From assembly GCA_934216625.1 (NCBI GenBank), contig CAKQCC010000009.1:1-30615 (forward strand): DNA of 30,615 nt. Direction: 5' to 3'. The position numbers and the translations under genes were made by a program. The notes under the pieces were generated by a model that worked only from the letters and a program-made list of their open reading frames with translations, had not been told where the DNA came from and did no database searches. This DNA comes from an uncultured Lactobacillaceae bacterium. Lineage in GTDB: Bacteria; Bacillota; Bacilli; Lactobacillales; Lactobacillaceae. Positions 7,018-16,269 of this stretch are shown here, in pieces. Numbering within the stretch: the stretch's first letter is position 1; each line of letters opens with the position of its first letter.

Positions 7018-9669
7018 TTGTTCATGGCTAGAAGATCAACTACTCCGATGATGAAACAATATCAAAAAATTAAGGACCAGTATCCGGACGCTTTTTTGTT
7101 CTATCGAATCGGTGATTTCTTTGAGCTTTTTAACGAAGATGCGGTTAAAGGGGCCCGAATGCTTGAATTAACGCTGACGGCCCGCAACCACAGCTCTAAG
7201 CACCCGATCCCAATGTGCGGGATGCCGCACCGGGCCGTTCGTGATTACGTTGATATTCTGGTCGATAAGGGTTATAAAGTCGCAATTTGTGATCAAATGG
7301 AAGATCCCAGGTTAGCCAAAGGGATGGTTAAACGAGCGGTAGTTCAGTTGGTTACCCCGGGCACTTACACCGAGTCCGGAGTGGCGAACGCCAAGAACAA
7401 TAATTACTTAACGGCCTTAGAATATGACTCACGGTCTCACGCTTATGGCTTTGCTTATGCTGAATTGTCGACCGGCGAATTAAAAACTAGTCAACTTAAA
7501 GATGAAACCAGTATTTTTGACGAAGTAATGGGGTTGCAGACTAAAGAAGTTGTGGTTAATGATTCGCTACCGGCGGAATTAATTAACAAATTGAAGAAGA
7601 TCGGAATTTTGGTTTCCAAACAGTTGTCGATTCAACAGGTTGCCGAAACCAGTTATCTGACCCAAAAATTAACCAGTCCGCTGGAGCGTGACGTTACGAT
7701 GCGGCTTCTGACGTACATTCACGTGACCCAGAAGCGTGACCTGTCGCACTTAAAGGTCGCGACGCCGTATGAACCAACCCAGTACCTTAAAATGGACCAT
7801 AATTCAAAGTATAATCTGGAATTGATGAAAAACACCCGAACCGGGAAAAAAGTCGGGACGTTGCTCTGGCTGCTTGACGAAACCAAAACCGCGATGGGTG
7901 GCCGAAAATTGAAACGCTGGCTGAACCGTCCACTAATTAAAAAGGATCAAATTGTTAAACGCCAAAATGCCGTTCAAGAATTGCTTGATCATTATTATGA
8001 ACGACGGCAAATTCAAGATTTGCTGGTTAAAGTTTATGATTTAGAAAGGCTGGCCGGTAAAGTTTCGTTCGGTAGCGTTAACGGCCGCGATTTAATTCAG
8101 CTTAAGACTTCACTTGAACAGGTACCCAAAATTAAGTACGTTTTAGGGCAGTTGAACCCGAAAACCTTGGGTCAGGTTTATCAACAACTCGATCCGGTTA
8201 AGAACGTTAAAGATTTGATTCAGCGTGCGATCGTTGACGAACCGCCCATTTCGGTAACGGACGGCGGCTTGATTAAAAGCCATTATAATTTACAGCTGGA
8301 TCGCTACCGGAACGCGATGAATAACGGTAAACAGTGGATGGCGGCTTTACAGACTAAAGAACGAAAAGTGACCGGGATTCATAATCTGAAGGTCGGCTAT
8401 AACCGGGTCTTTGGGTACTACATTGAAGTTACCAAGGTAAATTTATCAAAGGTTCCGGCACATCGCTACCAGCGAAAACAAACTTTACGGAATGCGGAGC
8501 GCTTCTCGACCCCGGAGCTAAAAAAGCACGAAGCTTTGATCTTAGAGGCTCAAGAACGTTCAAAAACGCTTGAGTACCAGTTGTTTGTCGACGTTCGGGA
8601 ACGGGTCAAGAAGAATATTAAACGCTTGCAGCGGGTGGCCGACGCGATTTCTTCGCTCGACGTTTTACAAAGCTTTGCGGACATCAGCGAGAAATACCGT
8701 TTGGTGCGGCCTAAATTGACCAGGAGTCGCCAGATGCGGATTATTGACGGTCGGCATCCGGTGGTTGAGAAAGTAATGGGTCACCAGTCTTACGTCCCCA
8801 ACAGTGTTATTATGCCGAAAAACGTTGAAATCTTACTGATTACCGGGCCTAACATGTCCGGGAAAAGTACCTATATGCGGCAGTTAGCGCTAACGGTGAT
8901 TATGGCTCAGATGGGGTGCTTCGTTCCGGCTAAATCGGCGCTGATGCCAATCTTTGATCAGATTTTTACCCGGATCGGTGCGGCTGACGATTTAATTGCC
9001 GGGCAGAGTACTTTCATGGTCGAAATGAAAGAATCAAATGAAGCTTTGCAGCACGCGACCGCGAATAGCTTGATCCTGTTTGACGAGTTGGGTCGTGGCA
9101 CCGCGACTTATGACGGGATGGCGCTGGCTCAATCAATTATTGAGTACGTTCATAACCACATTCACGCTAAGACGCTGCTGTCAACTCATTATCACGGCCT
9201 GACAACCATCGCTCAACACTTACCGCACTTAAAAAACGTTCACGTGGGGGCAACCGAGAAGAACGGTGAACTGGTGTTCCTGCATAAAGTCGAGCCGGGG
9301 CCGGCCGACAAATCTTACGGAATCCACGTTGCTAAATTGGCTGGGGTTCCGTCGGTGGTGTTAAAACGTGCCCAGCAAATTTTGCACCAGCTTGAAGCAA
9401 CCGGAACGAATTGGTCGGCTGATCATCAGGCTAGCCAGTCAGCTTCACGGGTTACTTCGTCAAAATCTCAACCGGTATTAAACGAAGCAACCAGCAGCGG
9501 ACAGCAGTTAGCGCTATTTCCGAGTCGTTCACAACCCAGATTAAGTTCTCGTTTGACTCGTCGGGATCAAAAGGTAATCCGTGAAATTAAGCGAATGGAT
9601 CTGATGTCGAAGACCCCGATGGCGATTATGAATGCGGTTTATCAATGGCAGCGTGAGGTTAAAAAGTAG
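7018..9669 (+). CDS. mutS: DNA mismatch repair protein MutS
   Basis: About 883 residues, full length for MutS. The mismatch-reading F-x-E motif appears as GDFFELF near residue 34, with Phe in place of the commoner Tyr in the middle. The connector, lever and clamp regions follow. The ATPase domain has Walker [10 protein letters not shown] near 610, [14 protein letters not shown] and STHYHGL. QQLALF near 829 is a beta-clamp-binding motif, and the C-terminal helix-turn-helix region closes the protein. MutS finds mismatches and recruits MutL, which follows after 13 bases. The start is uncertain: GTG 7012 is too close to the AAGGAA at 7005-7010, ATG 7024 is 13 bases away, and TTG 7018 has the best spacing (7). 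Confidence 0.96.
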   Translation: MFMARRSTTPMMKQYQKIKDQYPDAFLFYRIGDFFELFNEDAVKGARMLELTLTARNHSSKHPIPMCGMPHRAVRDYVDILVDKGYKVAICDQMEDPRLAKGMVKRAVVQLVTPGTYTESGVANAKNNNYLTALEYDSRSHAYGFAYAELSTGELKTSQLKDETSIFDEVMGLQTKEVVVNDSLPAELINKLKKIGILVSKQLSIQQVAETSYLTQKLTSPLERDVTMRLLTYIHVTQKRDLSHLKVATPYEPTQYLKMDHNSKYNLELMKNTRTGKKVGTLLWLLDETKTAMGGRKLKRWLNRPLIKKDQIVKRQNAVQELLDHYYERRQIQDLLVKVYDLERLAGKVSFGSVNGRDLIQLKTSLEQVPKIKYVLGQLNPKTLGQVYQQLDPVKNVKDLIQRAIVDEPPISVTDGGLIKSHYNLQLDRYRNAMNNGKQWMAALQTKERKVTGIHNLKVGYNRVFGYYIEVTKVNLSKVPAHRYQRKQTLRNAERFSTPELKKHEALILEAQERSKTLEYQLFVDVRERVKKNIKRLQRVADAISSLDVLQSFADISEKYRLVRPKLTRSRQMRIIDGRHPVVEKVMGHQSYVPNSVIMPKNVEILLITGPNMSGKSTYMRQLALTVIMAQMGCFVPAKSALMPIFDQIFTRIGAADDLIAGQSTFMVEMKESNEALQHATANSLILFDELGRGTATYDGMALAQSIIEYVHNHIHAKTLLSTHYHGLTTIAQHLPHLKNVHVGATEKNGELVFLHKVEPGPADKSYGIHVAKLAGVPSVVLKRAQQILHQLEATGTNWSADHQASQSASRVTSSKSQPVLNEATSSGQQLALFPSRSQPRLSSRLTRRDQKVIREIKRMDLMSKTPMAIMNAVYQWQREVKK

Positions 9670-9682
9670 TTAAGGAAATTAT

Positions 9683-11641
9683 ATGGCCAAGATTCATAAG
9701 TTATCACCGGTTTTATCGAATCAGATTGCGGCTGGAGAAGTTGTTGAACGACCGGCTTCGGTAGTTAAAGAATTAGTCGAGAATTCAATTGACGCCAAAA
9801 GTCGCGAAATTGACGTGACGGTTAAAGGATCGGGACTAGATCAGATTAAAGTGGTTGATGACGGCACCGGCATTGAACGGGATGACGTTCGGCTGGCTTT
9901 TCACCGTCACGCCACCAGTAAAATTCACGACCGGCGTGATTTATTTCAGGTGACTTCGCTTGGCTTTCGTGGCGAAGCGTTGCCCAGCATTGCTTCGGTC
10001 GCCGACGTTGTACTAAGGACTTCGACCGGCGGGGTTGGCACTCAGATTAAGATTAACGGTGGCCGGTTGATTGGCGTTCAGCCAGCAGCGGCTCGACGCG
10101 GAACTTCGGTGACGGTCAGTGATCTTTTCTTTAATACGCCGGCCCGTTTAAAATACATGAAATCACCAGCGACCGAACTTTCCAGGATTACCGACATCGT
10201 TGATCGGTTAGCGCTGGGTCACCCTAAAATTGCCTTTTCGCTAGTTCACAATCATCGTGAGATTTTGCGAACGGCGGGCCGCGGAAATTTGCAGCAGGTG
10301 ATCGGCAGTATTTACGGAATTAATCAAATTAAATCGATGCTGCCGATTGCTAATCACAATCCTGATTTTAAGATTTGGGGGTACGTTAGTTTACCAAAAC
10401 TAACCCGGGCCAGTCGGAATTACGTTTCGCTAATCTTGAACGGCCGGTACGTTCGTGAATTGGCGGTTACTAAAGCGATTATTGAAGGCTACGGCTCGAA
10501 ATTGATGGTGGGTCGTTACCCAATCGCAATTATTAACGTTCAAGCTGACCCGATTTTGGTTGACCCGAATGTTCACCCGACCAAGCAAACCGTTCGGATT
10601 AGTAAGGAACGCTCACTCTGCCGGTTGATTACTTCGACCATTGCGGCTAAATTAGCTAAACAAAATTTAATTCCCGATGCAGTTCATGAACGCGGGGTTA
10701 AGCCCCAGTATAACGTTGACCAAATTAATTTAGATTTAAATCGAGCTTCGACTCATTATGGCGAATCGGCTGCGCCGGTTTTTAAACGTTCACGTTCACT
10801 GATTTCAACTAATCGCCGGGTTCATCCGGTGATCATTAAAAACCGGGCTGATTTAAATTCCTTATCCGTTCGGAAATTTCGCCGAACTTATCGCCAAGCT
10901 GATTCCAGATTACCGTTTGGCCGGAATTCAGTTACCTTTCAGCCGAGTCAGAAGCTAAAAAAACGTGAACGTTCGGTTCAGTTAGCTAATGATCAAACGA
11001 ACCGTCGTTTCCCGCGTTTACGGTACATTGGTCAAATGCACGGAACCTATTTGCTTTGTGAAGCGGCTGACGGGATGTACATTTTGGATCAGCACGCGGC
11101 TCAAGAGCGGGTCAATTACGAAAAATTTCGGCAAGCAATTGGCAAAGTTTCACCGGATGAACAGGATTTATTGGTTCCGATCGTGTTAAATTATTCAAGT
11201 GCTGACGCGTTTCGAATTCGGGATCGGCTTGACGTTTTGAAAAGCGTTGGTGTCAATCTGGCACCGTTTGGCGAAAACAGTTTTGTGGTTCGTCAACACC
11301 CGACCTGGTTTGAAGCGGGTCAAGAAAAGGCCACGATTTGTGAAATGATCGATTGGGTCTTGAAAAACGGTCGACTTTCGATCGCTAAATTCCGGGCAAA
11401 AACCGCGATCATGATGAGCTGCAAACGGGCGATTAAAGCGAATCAGCATTTAAATCGCCAGCAAGCAATTCATTTAATCCGGAATTTGTCGCGAACTGAA
11501 GACCCGTTTAATTGTCCGCACGGCCGACCGGTTTTGGTTCACTTCTCGAATTATGAGATGCAAAAAATGTTTAAACGAATTCAGGATCCGCACCGTGCTG
11601 GCCCTTGGAAACAATATTTATGGAAGAAAAGTGGGAATTGA
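9683..11641 (+). CDS. mutL: DNA mismatch repair protein MutL
   Basis: A 652-residue MutL. The N-terminal GHKL ATPase shows NQIAAGEVVERPASVVKELV, ENSIDA, DDGTGI, GFRGEALPSIASV and NVHPTK. A variable basic linker spans about 330-440. The C-terminal endonuclease domain contains DQHAAQERVNYE at about 469-480, SCKRAIKAN and CPHGRP, the metal-binding motifs of MutL proteins that nick DNA themselves, as expected in bacteria without MutH. A TTAAGGAAATT ribosome site precedes the ATG, and the TGA stop abuts the ruvA start (TGAATG at 11639-11644), which suggests coupling. Length and motifs are normal, so mismatch repair is expected to work. Confidence 0.97.
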   Translation: MAKIHKLSPVLSNQIAAGEVVERPASVVKELVENSIDAKSREIDVTVKGSGLDQIKVVDDGTGIERDDVRLAFHRHATSKIHDRRDLFQVTSLGFRGEALPSIASVADVVLRTSTGGVGTQIKINGGRLIGVQPAAARRGTSVTVSDLFFNTPARLKYMKSPATELSRITDIVDRLALGHPKIAFSLVHNHREILRTAGRGNLQQVIGSIYGINQIKSMLPIANHNPDFKIWGYVSLPKLTRASRNYVSLILNGRYVRELAVTKAIIEGYGSKLMVGRYPIAIINVQADPILVDPNVHPTKQTVRISKERSLCRLITSTIAAKLAKQNLIPDAVHERGVKPQYNVDQINLDLNRASTHYGESAAPVFKRSRSLISTNRRVHPVIIKNRADLNSLSVRKFRRTYRQADSRLPFGRNSVTFQPSQKLKKRERSVQLANDQTNRRFPRLRYIGQMHGTYLLCEAADGMYILDQHAAQERVNYEKFRQAIGKVSPDEQDLLVPIVLNYSSADAFRIRDRLDVLKSVGVNLAPFGENSFVVRQHPTWFEAGQEKATICEMIDWVLKNGRLSIAKFRAKTAIMMSCKRAIKANQHLNRQQAIHLIRNLSRTEDPFNCPHGRPVLVHFSNYEMQKMFKRIQDPHRAGPWKQYLWKKSGN

Positions 11642-12232
11642 ATGTTTGAATACTTAATTGGCTACGTCACCGCAGTTAATTCTCGTGATTTGGTGTTAGA
11701 CGTTAACGGGGTTGGCTACGCAATCTTGGTTGCGGACCCCAGTCAGTTTCATCCGGATCGTCATCAAAAAATTAAAATTTACGTTTATCAGGTGGTGACT
11801 GACACTTCCCAAACTTTGTACGGCTTTCGCGACCGAAGTACTAAAACCATTTTTGAACAGCTGATTAAGGTTTCCGGGATCGGTCCTAAAAATGCGGTAG
11901 TAATTTCGTCAAGTGGTGATCAACGGTCACTTTTGAACGCAATTGAAACCGAAGATTTTACTTACTTAACTAAGTTTCCCGGAGTCGGCAAAAAGACCGC
12001 TAAGCAAATCGTTTTAGATCTCAAGGATAAATTAGGTAATTTAAAAATTAGTCACGTTAACGAACCTAAGGCTTCCGGCCCGCTTAAAGACGCGCTGAGT
12101 GCTTTGGTGTCGCTAGGTTATAGTAACCAGAGCGTTAGATCGATTACTTCGCAGCTAACTCAGCATCGTGACTTTAATACTAACCAGTATTTAAGTTTGG
12201 GATTAAAATTATTGAATCGTTTTCGGAATTAG
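11642..12232 (+). CDS. ruvA: Holliday junction branch migration protein RuvA
   Basis: A 196-residue RuvA. Residues 1-62 form the OB-fold domain (MFEYLIGYVTAVNSRDLVLD, NGVGYAI). Two helix-hairpin-helix motifs follow: LIKVSGIGPKNAVVI near 75 and LTKFPGVGKKTAKQIVLDL near 110. The C-terminal RuvB-contact domain contains DALSALVSLGYSNQSV. A RuvA tetramer holds the four-way junction while RuvB rings pump DNA. The ATG lies directly after the mutL stop, and ruvB follows after 15 bases. Confidence 0.96.
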   Translation: MFEYLIGYVTAVNSRDLVLDVNGVGYAILVADPSQFHPDRHQKIKIYVYQVVTDTSQTLYGFRDRSTKTIFEQLIKVSGIGPKNAVVISSSGDQRSLLNAIETEDFTYLTKFPGVGKKTAKQIVLDLKDKLGNLKISHVNEPKASGPLKDALSALVSLGYSNQSVRSITSQLTQHRDFNTNQYLSLGLKLLNRFRN

Positions 12233-12247
12233 AGATTGGTGATCTGA

Positions 12248-13255
12248 ATGGATAAAAAACGTTTGGTATCGGGTCAAAAGGAAGATCAAGCCGAAGCGTC
12301 GGCAGAAAAGACTTTAAGGCCACAGTTCCTTAGCCAGTACATTGGCCAAGCTAAATTAAAGCACGAGTTAAGGGTTTACATCAAAGCGGCTAAGCAGCGG
12401 CACGAATCCTTGGATCATGTTCTATTGTACGGACCGCCCGGTTTAGGTAAAACCACGCTGGCGATGGTAATTGCACATGAAATGCAAGTTGACATCAAAA
12501 CCACCAGTGGCCCGGCAATTGAAAAACCGGGTGATTTGGTGGCGTTGCTGAACGAGTTGAAACCCGGTGATGTTTTGTTTATTGATGAGATCCACCGGTT
12601 GCCGAAAGTGGTTGAAGAAATGCTTTATTCGGCAATGGAAGATTTTTACGTTGACATCGTAGTCGGCCAGGGACCGACTGCTCATCCGGTTCATTTCCCG
12701 CTCCCGCCGTTTACCTTAATCGGTGCAACAACGCGGGCCGGGATTTTGACCGCGCCACTCCGGGATCGGTTTGGAATTGTTGAGCACATGCATTATTACC
12801 AGGTCGCTGATCTGCAAAAAATCGTTGAACGTTCGGCCGGAATTTTTAACACGAAAATTAAAACTGAAGGTGCCCATGAAATTGCCCGTCGCTCACGGGG
12901 GACTCCCCGGATTGCGAACCGGCTCTTGAAGCGGGTCCGTGATTTTGCCCAGGTTGCCCATCATCCACAAATTGACGTCCAGATCGTTGACTACACTTTG
13001 AATTTGTTAGGGATTGACGATGCCGGTCTTGACCGAACCGACGTTAAGCTGTTAAAGACGATGATTAAGTATTATCACGGTGGCCCGGTTGGGTTAGAGA
13101 CCCTTGCCGCTAACGTTGGTGAAGAAACTGACACGATTTCCGAAATTTACGAACCTTATTTACTGCAAATCGGTTATTTGAGAAGAACCTCCCGTGGGAG
13201 AATTGTTACCCCAGCTGCTTATCGGCACCTGGGACTTTCGCCGGGTTCAAAATAA
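12248..13255 (+). CDS. ruvB: Holliday junction DNA helicase RuvB
   Basis: A 335-residue AAA+ motor. Walker [12 protein letters not shown] lies at about 62-72. The Walker B region [20 protein letters not shown], sensor 1 GATTRAG and arginine-finger region PLRDRFGI follow, as does the winged-helix C-terminus ([16 protein letters not shown] and [16 protein letters not shown]). It drives branch migration with RuvA. In many lactobacilli queA and tgt come next; here the following gene is yajC after a 55-base gap. Nothing in the protein is unusual. Confidence 0.97.
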   Translation: MDKKRLVSGQKEDQAEASAEKTLRPQFLSQYIGQAKLKHELRVYIKAAKQRHESLDHVLLYGPPGLGKTTLAMVIAHEMQVDIKTTSGPAIEKPGDLVALLNELKPGDVLFIDEIHRLPKVVEEMLYSAMEDFYVDIVVGQGPTAHPVHFPLPPFTLIGATTRAGILTAPLRDRFGIVEHMHYYQVADLQKIVERSAGIFNTKIKTEGAHEIARRSRGTPRIANRLLKRVRDFAQVAHHPQIDVQIVDYTLNLLGIDDAGLDRTDVKLLKTMIKYYHGGPVGLETLAANVGEETDTISEIYEPYLLQIGYLRRTSRGRIVTPAAYRHLGLSPGSK

Positions 13256-13310
13256 ATTGGATTCTAGAATTAATTTTTGTTAAAGTAAAATGAAAGAAAG
13301 TGTGAGATAA

Positions 13311-13715
13311 ATGCAAAGTGGTTATACTGGTATTATTATGGTGATCGTTTTATTCGGGTTAATGTATTTCCTGATGATTCGACCCCAGAAAAAGCGTCAA
13401 CAAAAGCACGCTAACACGTTAAAGAAACTTAAAAAGGGTGACCAAGTTGTTACGGTCGGTCGTCTGCATGGTCAAATTGATACCATTGACCGCAAAGACC
13501 ACATCGTTACTTTAGACTGTGACGGGATTTACTTAACGTTTGATTTACGGGCAATTGCTTCGGTTCAGCATTCGCAGACGGTTCCCGCTAAACCCGCTAA
13601 AAAATCTAAATCCAAATCAACCAAGGCTAAATCCAGTCAGCATTCGAAACCAAATTCAAAATCGAAACCGAAAACGTTAGCTCAAGACCATTCGACTAAA
13701 AAAGCTAGTAAATAA
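13311..13715 (+). CDS. yajC: Preprotein translocase accessory subunit YajC
   Basis: A 134-residue single-span membrane protein. The N-terminal segment IIMVIVLFGLMYFLMIRPQ (about 8-26) ends in the diagnostic RPQKKRQQKH. The cytosolic domain follows, with LKKGDQVVTVGRLHGQIDTI and LTFDLRAIASV. YajC associates with SecDF at the SecYEG translocon. After about residue 92 the protein is a low-complexity Lys/Ser/Pro tail, longer than in many YajC proteins. The ribosome site is weak (GAAAG). Confidence 0.93.
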   Translation: MQSGYTGIIMVIVLFGLMYFLMIRPQKKRQQKHANTLKKLKKGDQVVTVGRLHGQIDTIDRKDHIVTLDCDGIYLTFDLRAIASVQHSQTVPAKPAKKSKSKSTKAKSSQHSKPNSKSKPKTLAQDHSTKKASK

Positions 13716-13729
13716 TTGAAGGACGCAAA

Positions 13730-14689
13730 ATGACAGTTCAACAAAAAATTCTAAACGCAATTAAAAAGTATTCGACAATCATTGTCCAGCGGCATTGCCG
13801 ACCTGATCCAGACGCAATTGGTTCACAAATGGGACTAGCCGAAATCGTTCGGCATTCGTTCCCGGATAAAAAAATTTACTGTGTTGGTAAACAATACGCC
13901 GGTTTTGATTGGCTAGGCAAAGAAGACTCAATCGATCAATCGGTCTATCAAGGCTCATTGGTAATTGTGACCGATACAGCTAATCAACCGCGGATCGATG
14001 GTGCTCATTATGACGACGGCGCGATGCTGATTAAGATTGATCACCATCCGGATGAAGATCCCTATGGTGACGTCCGGTGGGTTAATCCAAAGGCTTCAAG
14101 CGCTTCCGAAATGGTGTATGATTTGTTTGCGGACGCGGCTGACTTTAAGATTGATTCAGAGGCCGGTCGGTTAATTTACGCCGGAATCGTCGGTGATACC
14201 GGTCGCTTTAATTATCCGTCGACGAGCGCCCACACTTTTTACGTCGCGTCTCAATTAGCCCAGCTTAATTTCTCAATTAGTGACGTTAATAAGCAAGAAG
14301 AAGAAATTGACTTACCGGTCGCTCACCTTTCGGCTTATTTGTACGAAAATCTTCATATTTTGCCCAGTGGCGCGGCTTACATCGTGATTAATAACGACCT
14401 TCTGGATCGTCTGAAGTTAAAAGATGAGCACACGTCGGCCATCGTTCCGTTACCCGGTAAAATTAGGGGAATCAAAGACTGGGCGATTTTCGTTCAGCAG
14501 AAAGACCAGACTTACCGAATTCGGTTGCGTTCTAACGGTCCCGCAATTAACGGTTTGGCCAAAAACTTCAGCGGCGGCGGTCACGCACTAGCGAGTGGTG
14601 CGGTCGCTAAAGATGAATCTGAAATCAAATCGGCCGTAAAACAATTAGATCAGATTGCCCAGGAATATAAAGGAGCCAAGAATCAATGA
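13730..14689 (+). CDS. nrnA: DHH/DHHA1 phosphoesterase, NrnA-like (oligoribonuclease / pAp phosphatase)
   Basis: A 319-residue DHH-family phosphoesterase with all expected metal-binding motifs: HCRPDPDAIGSQMGL at 22-36, VTDTA near 85, IDHHPDED near 104, GIVGDTGRF near 160, and the DHHA1 motif SGGGHALASGA near 285. In Bacillus, NrnA degrades very short RNAs and dephosphorylates 3'-phosphoadenosine 5'-phosphate. A cyclic-dinucleotide phosphodiesterase of the same superfamily is a less likely alternative, because the protein has no membrane, PAS or GGDEF domains. The stop overlaps the next start (ATGA at 14686-14689), coupling it to the helicase, a natural partner in RNA turnover. Confidence 0.88.
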   Translation: MTVQQKILNAIKKYSTIIVQRHCRPDPDAIGSQMGLAEIVRHSFPDKKIYCVGKQYAGFDWLGKEDSIDQSVYQGSLVIVTDTANQPRIDGAHYDDGAMLIKIDHHPDEDPYGDVRWVNPKASSASEMVYDLFADAADFKIDSEAGRLIYAGIVGDTGRFNYPSTSAHTFYVASQLAQLNFSISDVNKQEEEIDLPVAHLSAYLYENLHILPSGAAYIVINNDLLDRLKLKDEHTSAIVPLPGKIRGIKDWAIFVQQKDQTYRIRLRSNGPAINGLAKNFSGGGHALASGAVAKDESEIKSAVKQLDQIAQEYKGAKNQ

Positions 14690-16014
14690 CTAACGGTTTT
14701 AATCAGTTTCATTTAAAATCATTTCTGCTCGAGGCCGTTCGAAGTCTTCATTTTGAGCAGCCGACCCCAATTCAAAAACGAGTAATCCCGCTGGTTGAAG
14801 CTGGTAAAAACGTGGTTGGACAGTCTGCAACCGGAAGCGGCAAGACCCACGCTTACTTATTGCCGATTTTTGACCAGTTAAATTTGGATCAATTAAAAAC
14901 TCAAGCGGTAATTACGACGCCCAGCCGTGAGTTAGCTTATCAGCTTTACGACAACGCTAAACAATTGGCTCAGCATTGCCCAAAAACGATTCACATTGCC
15001 GATTACATCGGGGGCACTGATAAAGCTCGCCAGTTGCAGAAATTAAAGCACGAGCAGCCCCAAGTCGTAATCGGAACTCCGGGTCGAATTTTAGATTTAA
15101 TTAATGCTCAAGCTTTGGACGTCCACACTGCTAAACAATTGGTGATTGATGAAGCTGACATGACGCTTGACATGGGTTTCCTAAACCCGGTTGATCAGAT
15201 TGCGAGTCATTTCGGAAAACAGATTCAGATGCTGGTGTTTTCAGCCACCATTCCGCAGCGCCTAACCCCATTTCTCAAAAAATACATGGCTAATCCCGCA
15301 GTCATTAAGATTCCGGTTCGTTCGGTAATTAATCCCGACGTCAGTAATTGGCTAATGTCAACAAGGGGCCGCCAGCGGGGACCGTTAATTTACCGGCTTT
15401 TGACCCTTGGCCAACCTTACTTAGCGTTGGTCTTTGCTAATACTCGTCAACGGGTAATTGACTTGACCCGTTATTTACGACGACGCGGATTAAAAGTAGC
15501 AATGGTCGAAGGCGGCTTGCAGCCCAGGCGGCGTAAACGGGTAATGCGCCAGATTCGTGAGTTGAAATATCAATTCGTGGTGGCAACCGATTTAGCAGCT
15601 CGTGGAATTGATATTCCGGGAGTTTCTTTAGTCATTAATGATCAGATCCCGAAAGCAACGGATTATTTCATTCATCGAGTTGGCCGAACCGGTCGAAACG
15701 GGACCCCCGGAACGGCAATCACCCTGTATTCACCAGACGAAGGTCAATTGGTGGACAGTGTTGAAAAATTAGGAATTAAATTTATCCCGAAACAAATTAA
15801 AGCGGGCCGGATCGTTGACGCACCACATCGGCACCGGAGAAAGCACCGTCGTCACGGCAATCGCCATTTGAGTGCAGCGATGCGGGGCTACATTGATAAA
15901 AAGAAACGGCACGTTAAACCCGGTTACAAGCACAAGATTAAAGTGGCGCTACTTAAAAATGACGCCTTTAACCGGCGAACTTATGATCGCCGTTATTATG
16001 GTCACCGAAAATAG
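14686..16014 (+). CDS. cshB: DEAD-box RNA helicase, CshB-like
   Basis: A 442-residue DEAD-box helicase with the full motif set: PTPIQ, SATGSGKTH at 47-55, PSRELAY, GGTD, TPGRILDL, DEAD near 155, FSATIP, FANTRQR, ATDLAARGIDIP and HRVGRTGRNG. The last 75 residues are very basic (HRHRRKHRRHGNRH) and probably bind RNA. CshB-type helicases remodel RNA in cold adaptation and decay. The subfamily is chosen from size and neighbourhood, and CshA or DeaD cannot be excluded. It overlaps nrnA by four bases and is followed by the promoter and T-box leader of alaS. Confidence 0.88.
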   Translation: MTNGFNQFHLKSFLLEAVRSLHFEQPTPIQKRVIPLVEAGKNVVGQSATGSGKTHAYLLPIFDQLNLDQLKTQAVITTPSRELAYQLYDNAKQLAQHCPKTIHIADYIGGTDKARQLQKLKHEQPQVVIGTPGRILDLINAQALDVHTAKQLVIDEADMTLDMGFLNPVDQIASHFGKQIQMLVFSATIPQRLTPFLKKYMANPAVIKIPVRSVINPDVSNWLMSTRGRQRGPLIYRLLTLGQPYLALVFANTRQRVIDLTRYLRRRGLKVAMVEGGLQPRRRKRVMRQIRELKYQFVVATDLAARGIDIPGVSLVINDQIPKATDYFIHRVGRTGRNGTPGTAITLYSPDEGQLVDSVEKLGIKFIPKQIKAGRIVDAPHRHRRKHRRHGNRHLSAAMRGYIDKKKRHVKPGYKHKIKVALLKNDAFNRRTYDRRYYGHRK

Positions 16015-16015
16015 T

Positions 16016-16044
16016 TTGTGCCCAGAATTAAATTAAGCTATAAT
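16016..16044 (+). promoter_or_regulatory. Promoter of the alaS operon
   Basis: A weak -35 TTGTGC (16016-16021) and a consensus -10 TATAAT (16039-16044) are 17 bases apart, immediately after the helicase stop codon. They place transcription start near 16051, just before the T-box stem I. Confidence 0.75.
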
Positions 16045-16050
16045 TAAACA

Positions 16051-16250
16051 TAGAAATCAGAAACTTAGAAATATGCTTAGGTTGATTTTTCAACAGAAAG
16101 TCCCGTGAAATGAAAAAGGATGTTTAAATCAGCTTGGGTGCTCTTTTAAGTTATAAGTAAATCAAGATTAAAGAGGTAAACGATTAGCATCGTTGCAAGT
16201 AAAGTGGTACCGCGTTTGAAGCGTCTTTACTAGCAGCGGTGCTTTTTGTG
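16051..16250 (+). promoter_or_regulatory. Alanine T-box riboswitch leader of alaS
   Basis: The conserved T-box sequence AAAGTGGTACCGCG is at 16201-16214. Stem I pairs ACTTA (about 16063-16067) with TAAGT (about 16147-16151), and AGGTTGATTT with AAATCAGCTT. Between these helices, on the 3' side, lies the codon GCT (16140-16142), an alanine specifier. Stem III is AACGAT (16179-16184) / ATCGTT (16189-16194). The terminator pairs GTACCGC with GCGGTGC (about 16207-16242) and ends in TTTTT. Uncharged tRNA-Ala should stabilise the antiterminator and allow alaS transcription. The specifier assignment comes from my hand folding and agrees with the gene downstream. Confidence 0.92.
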
Positions 16251-16269
16251 TTCAGGAGGCTTTTGTTAG

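Noticed and set aside
13261..13270. Palindrome ATTCTAGAAT between ruvB and yajC
   Set aside because: It is too short for an operator call and has no U-tract or clear promoter beside it.
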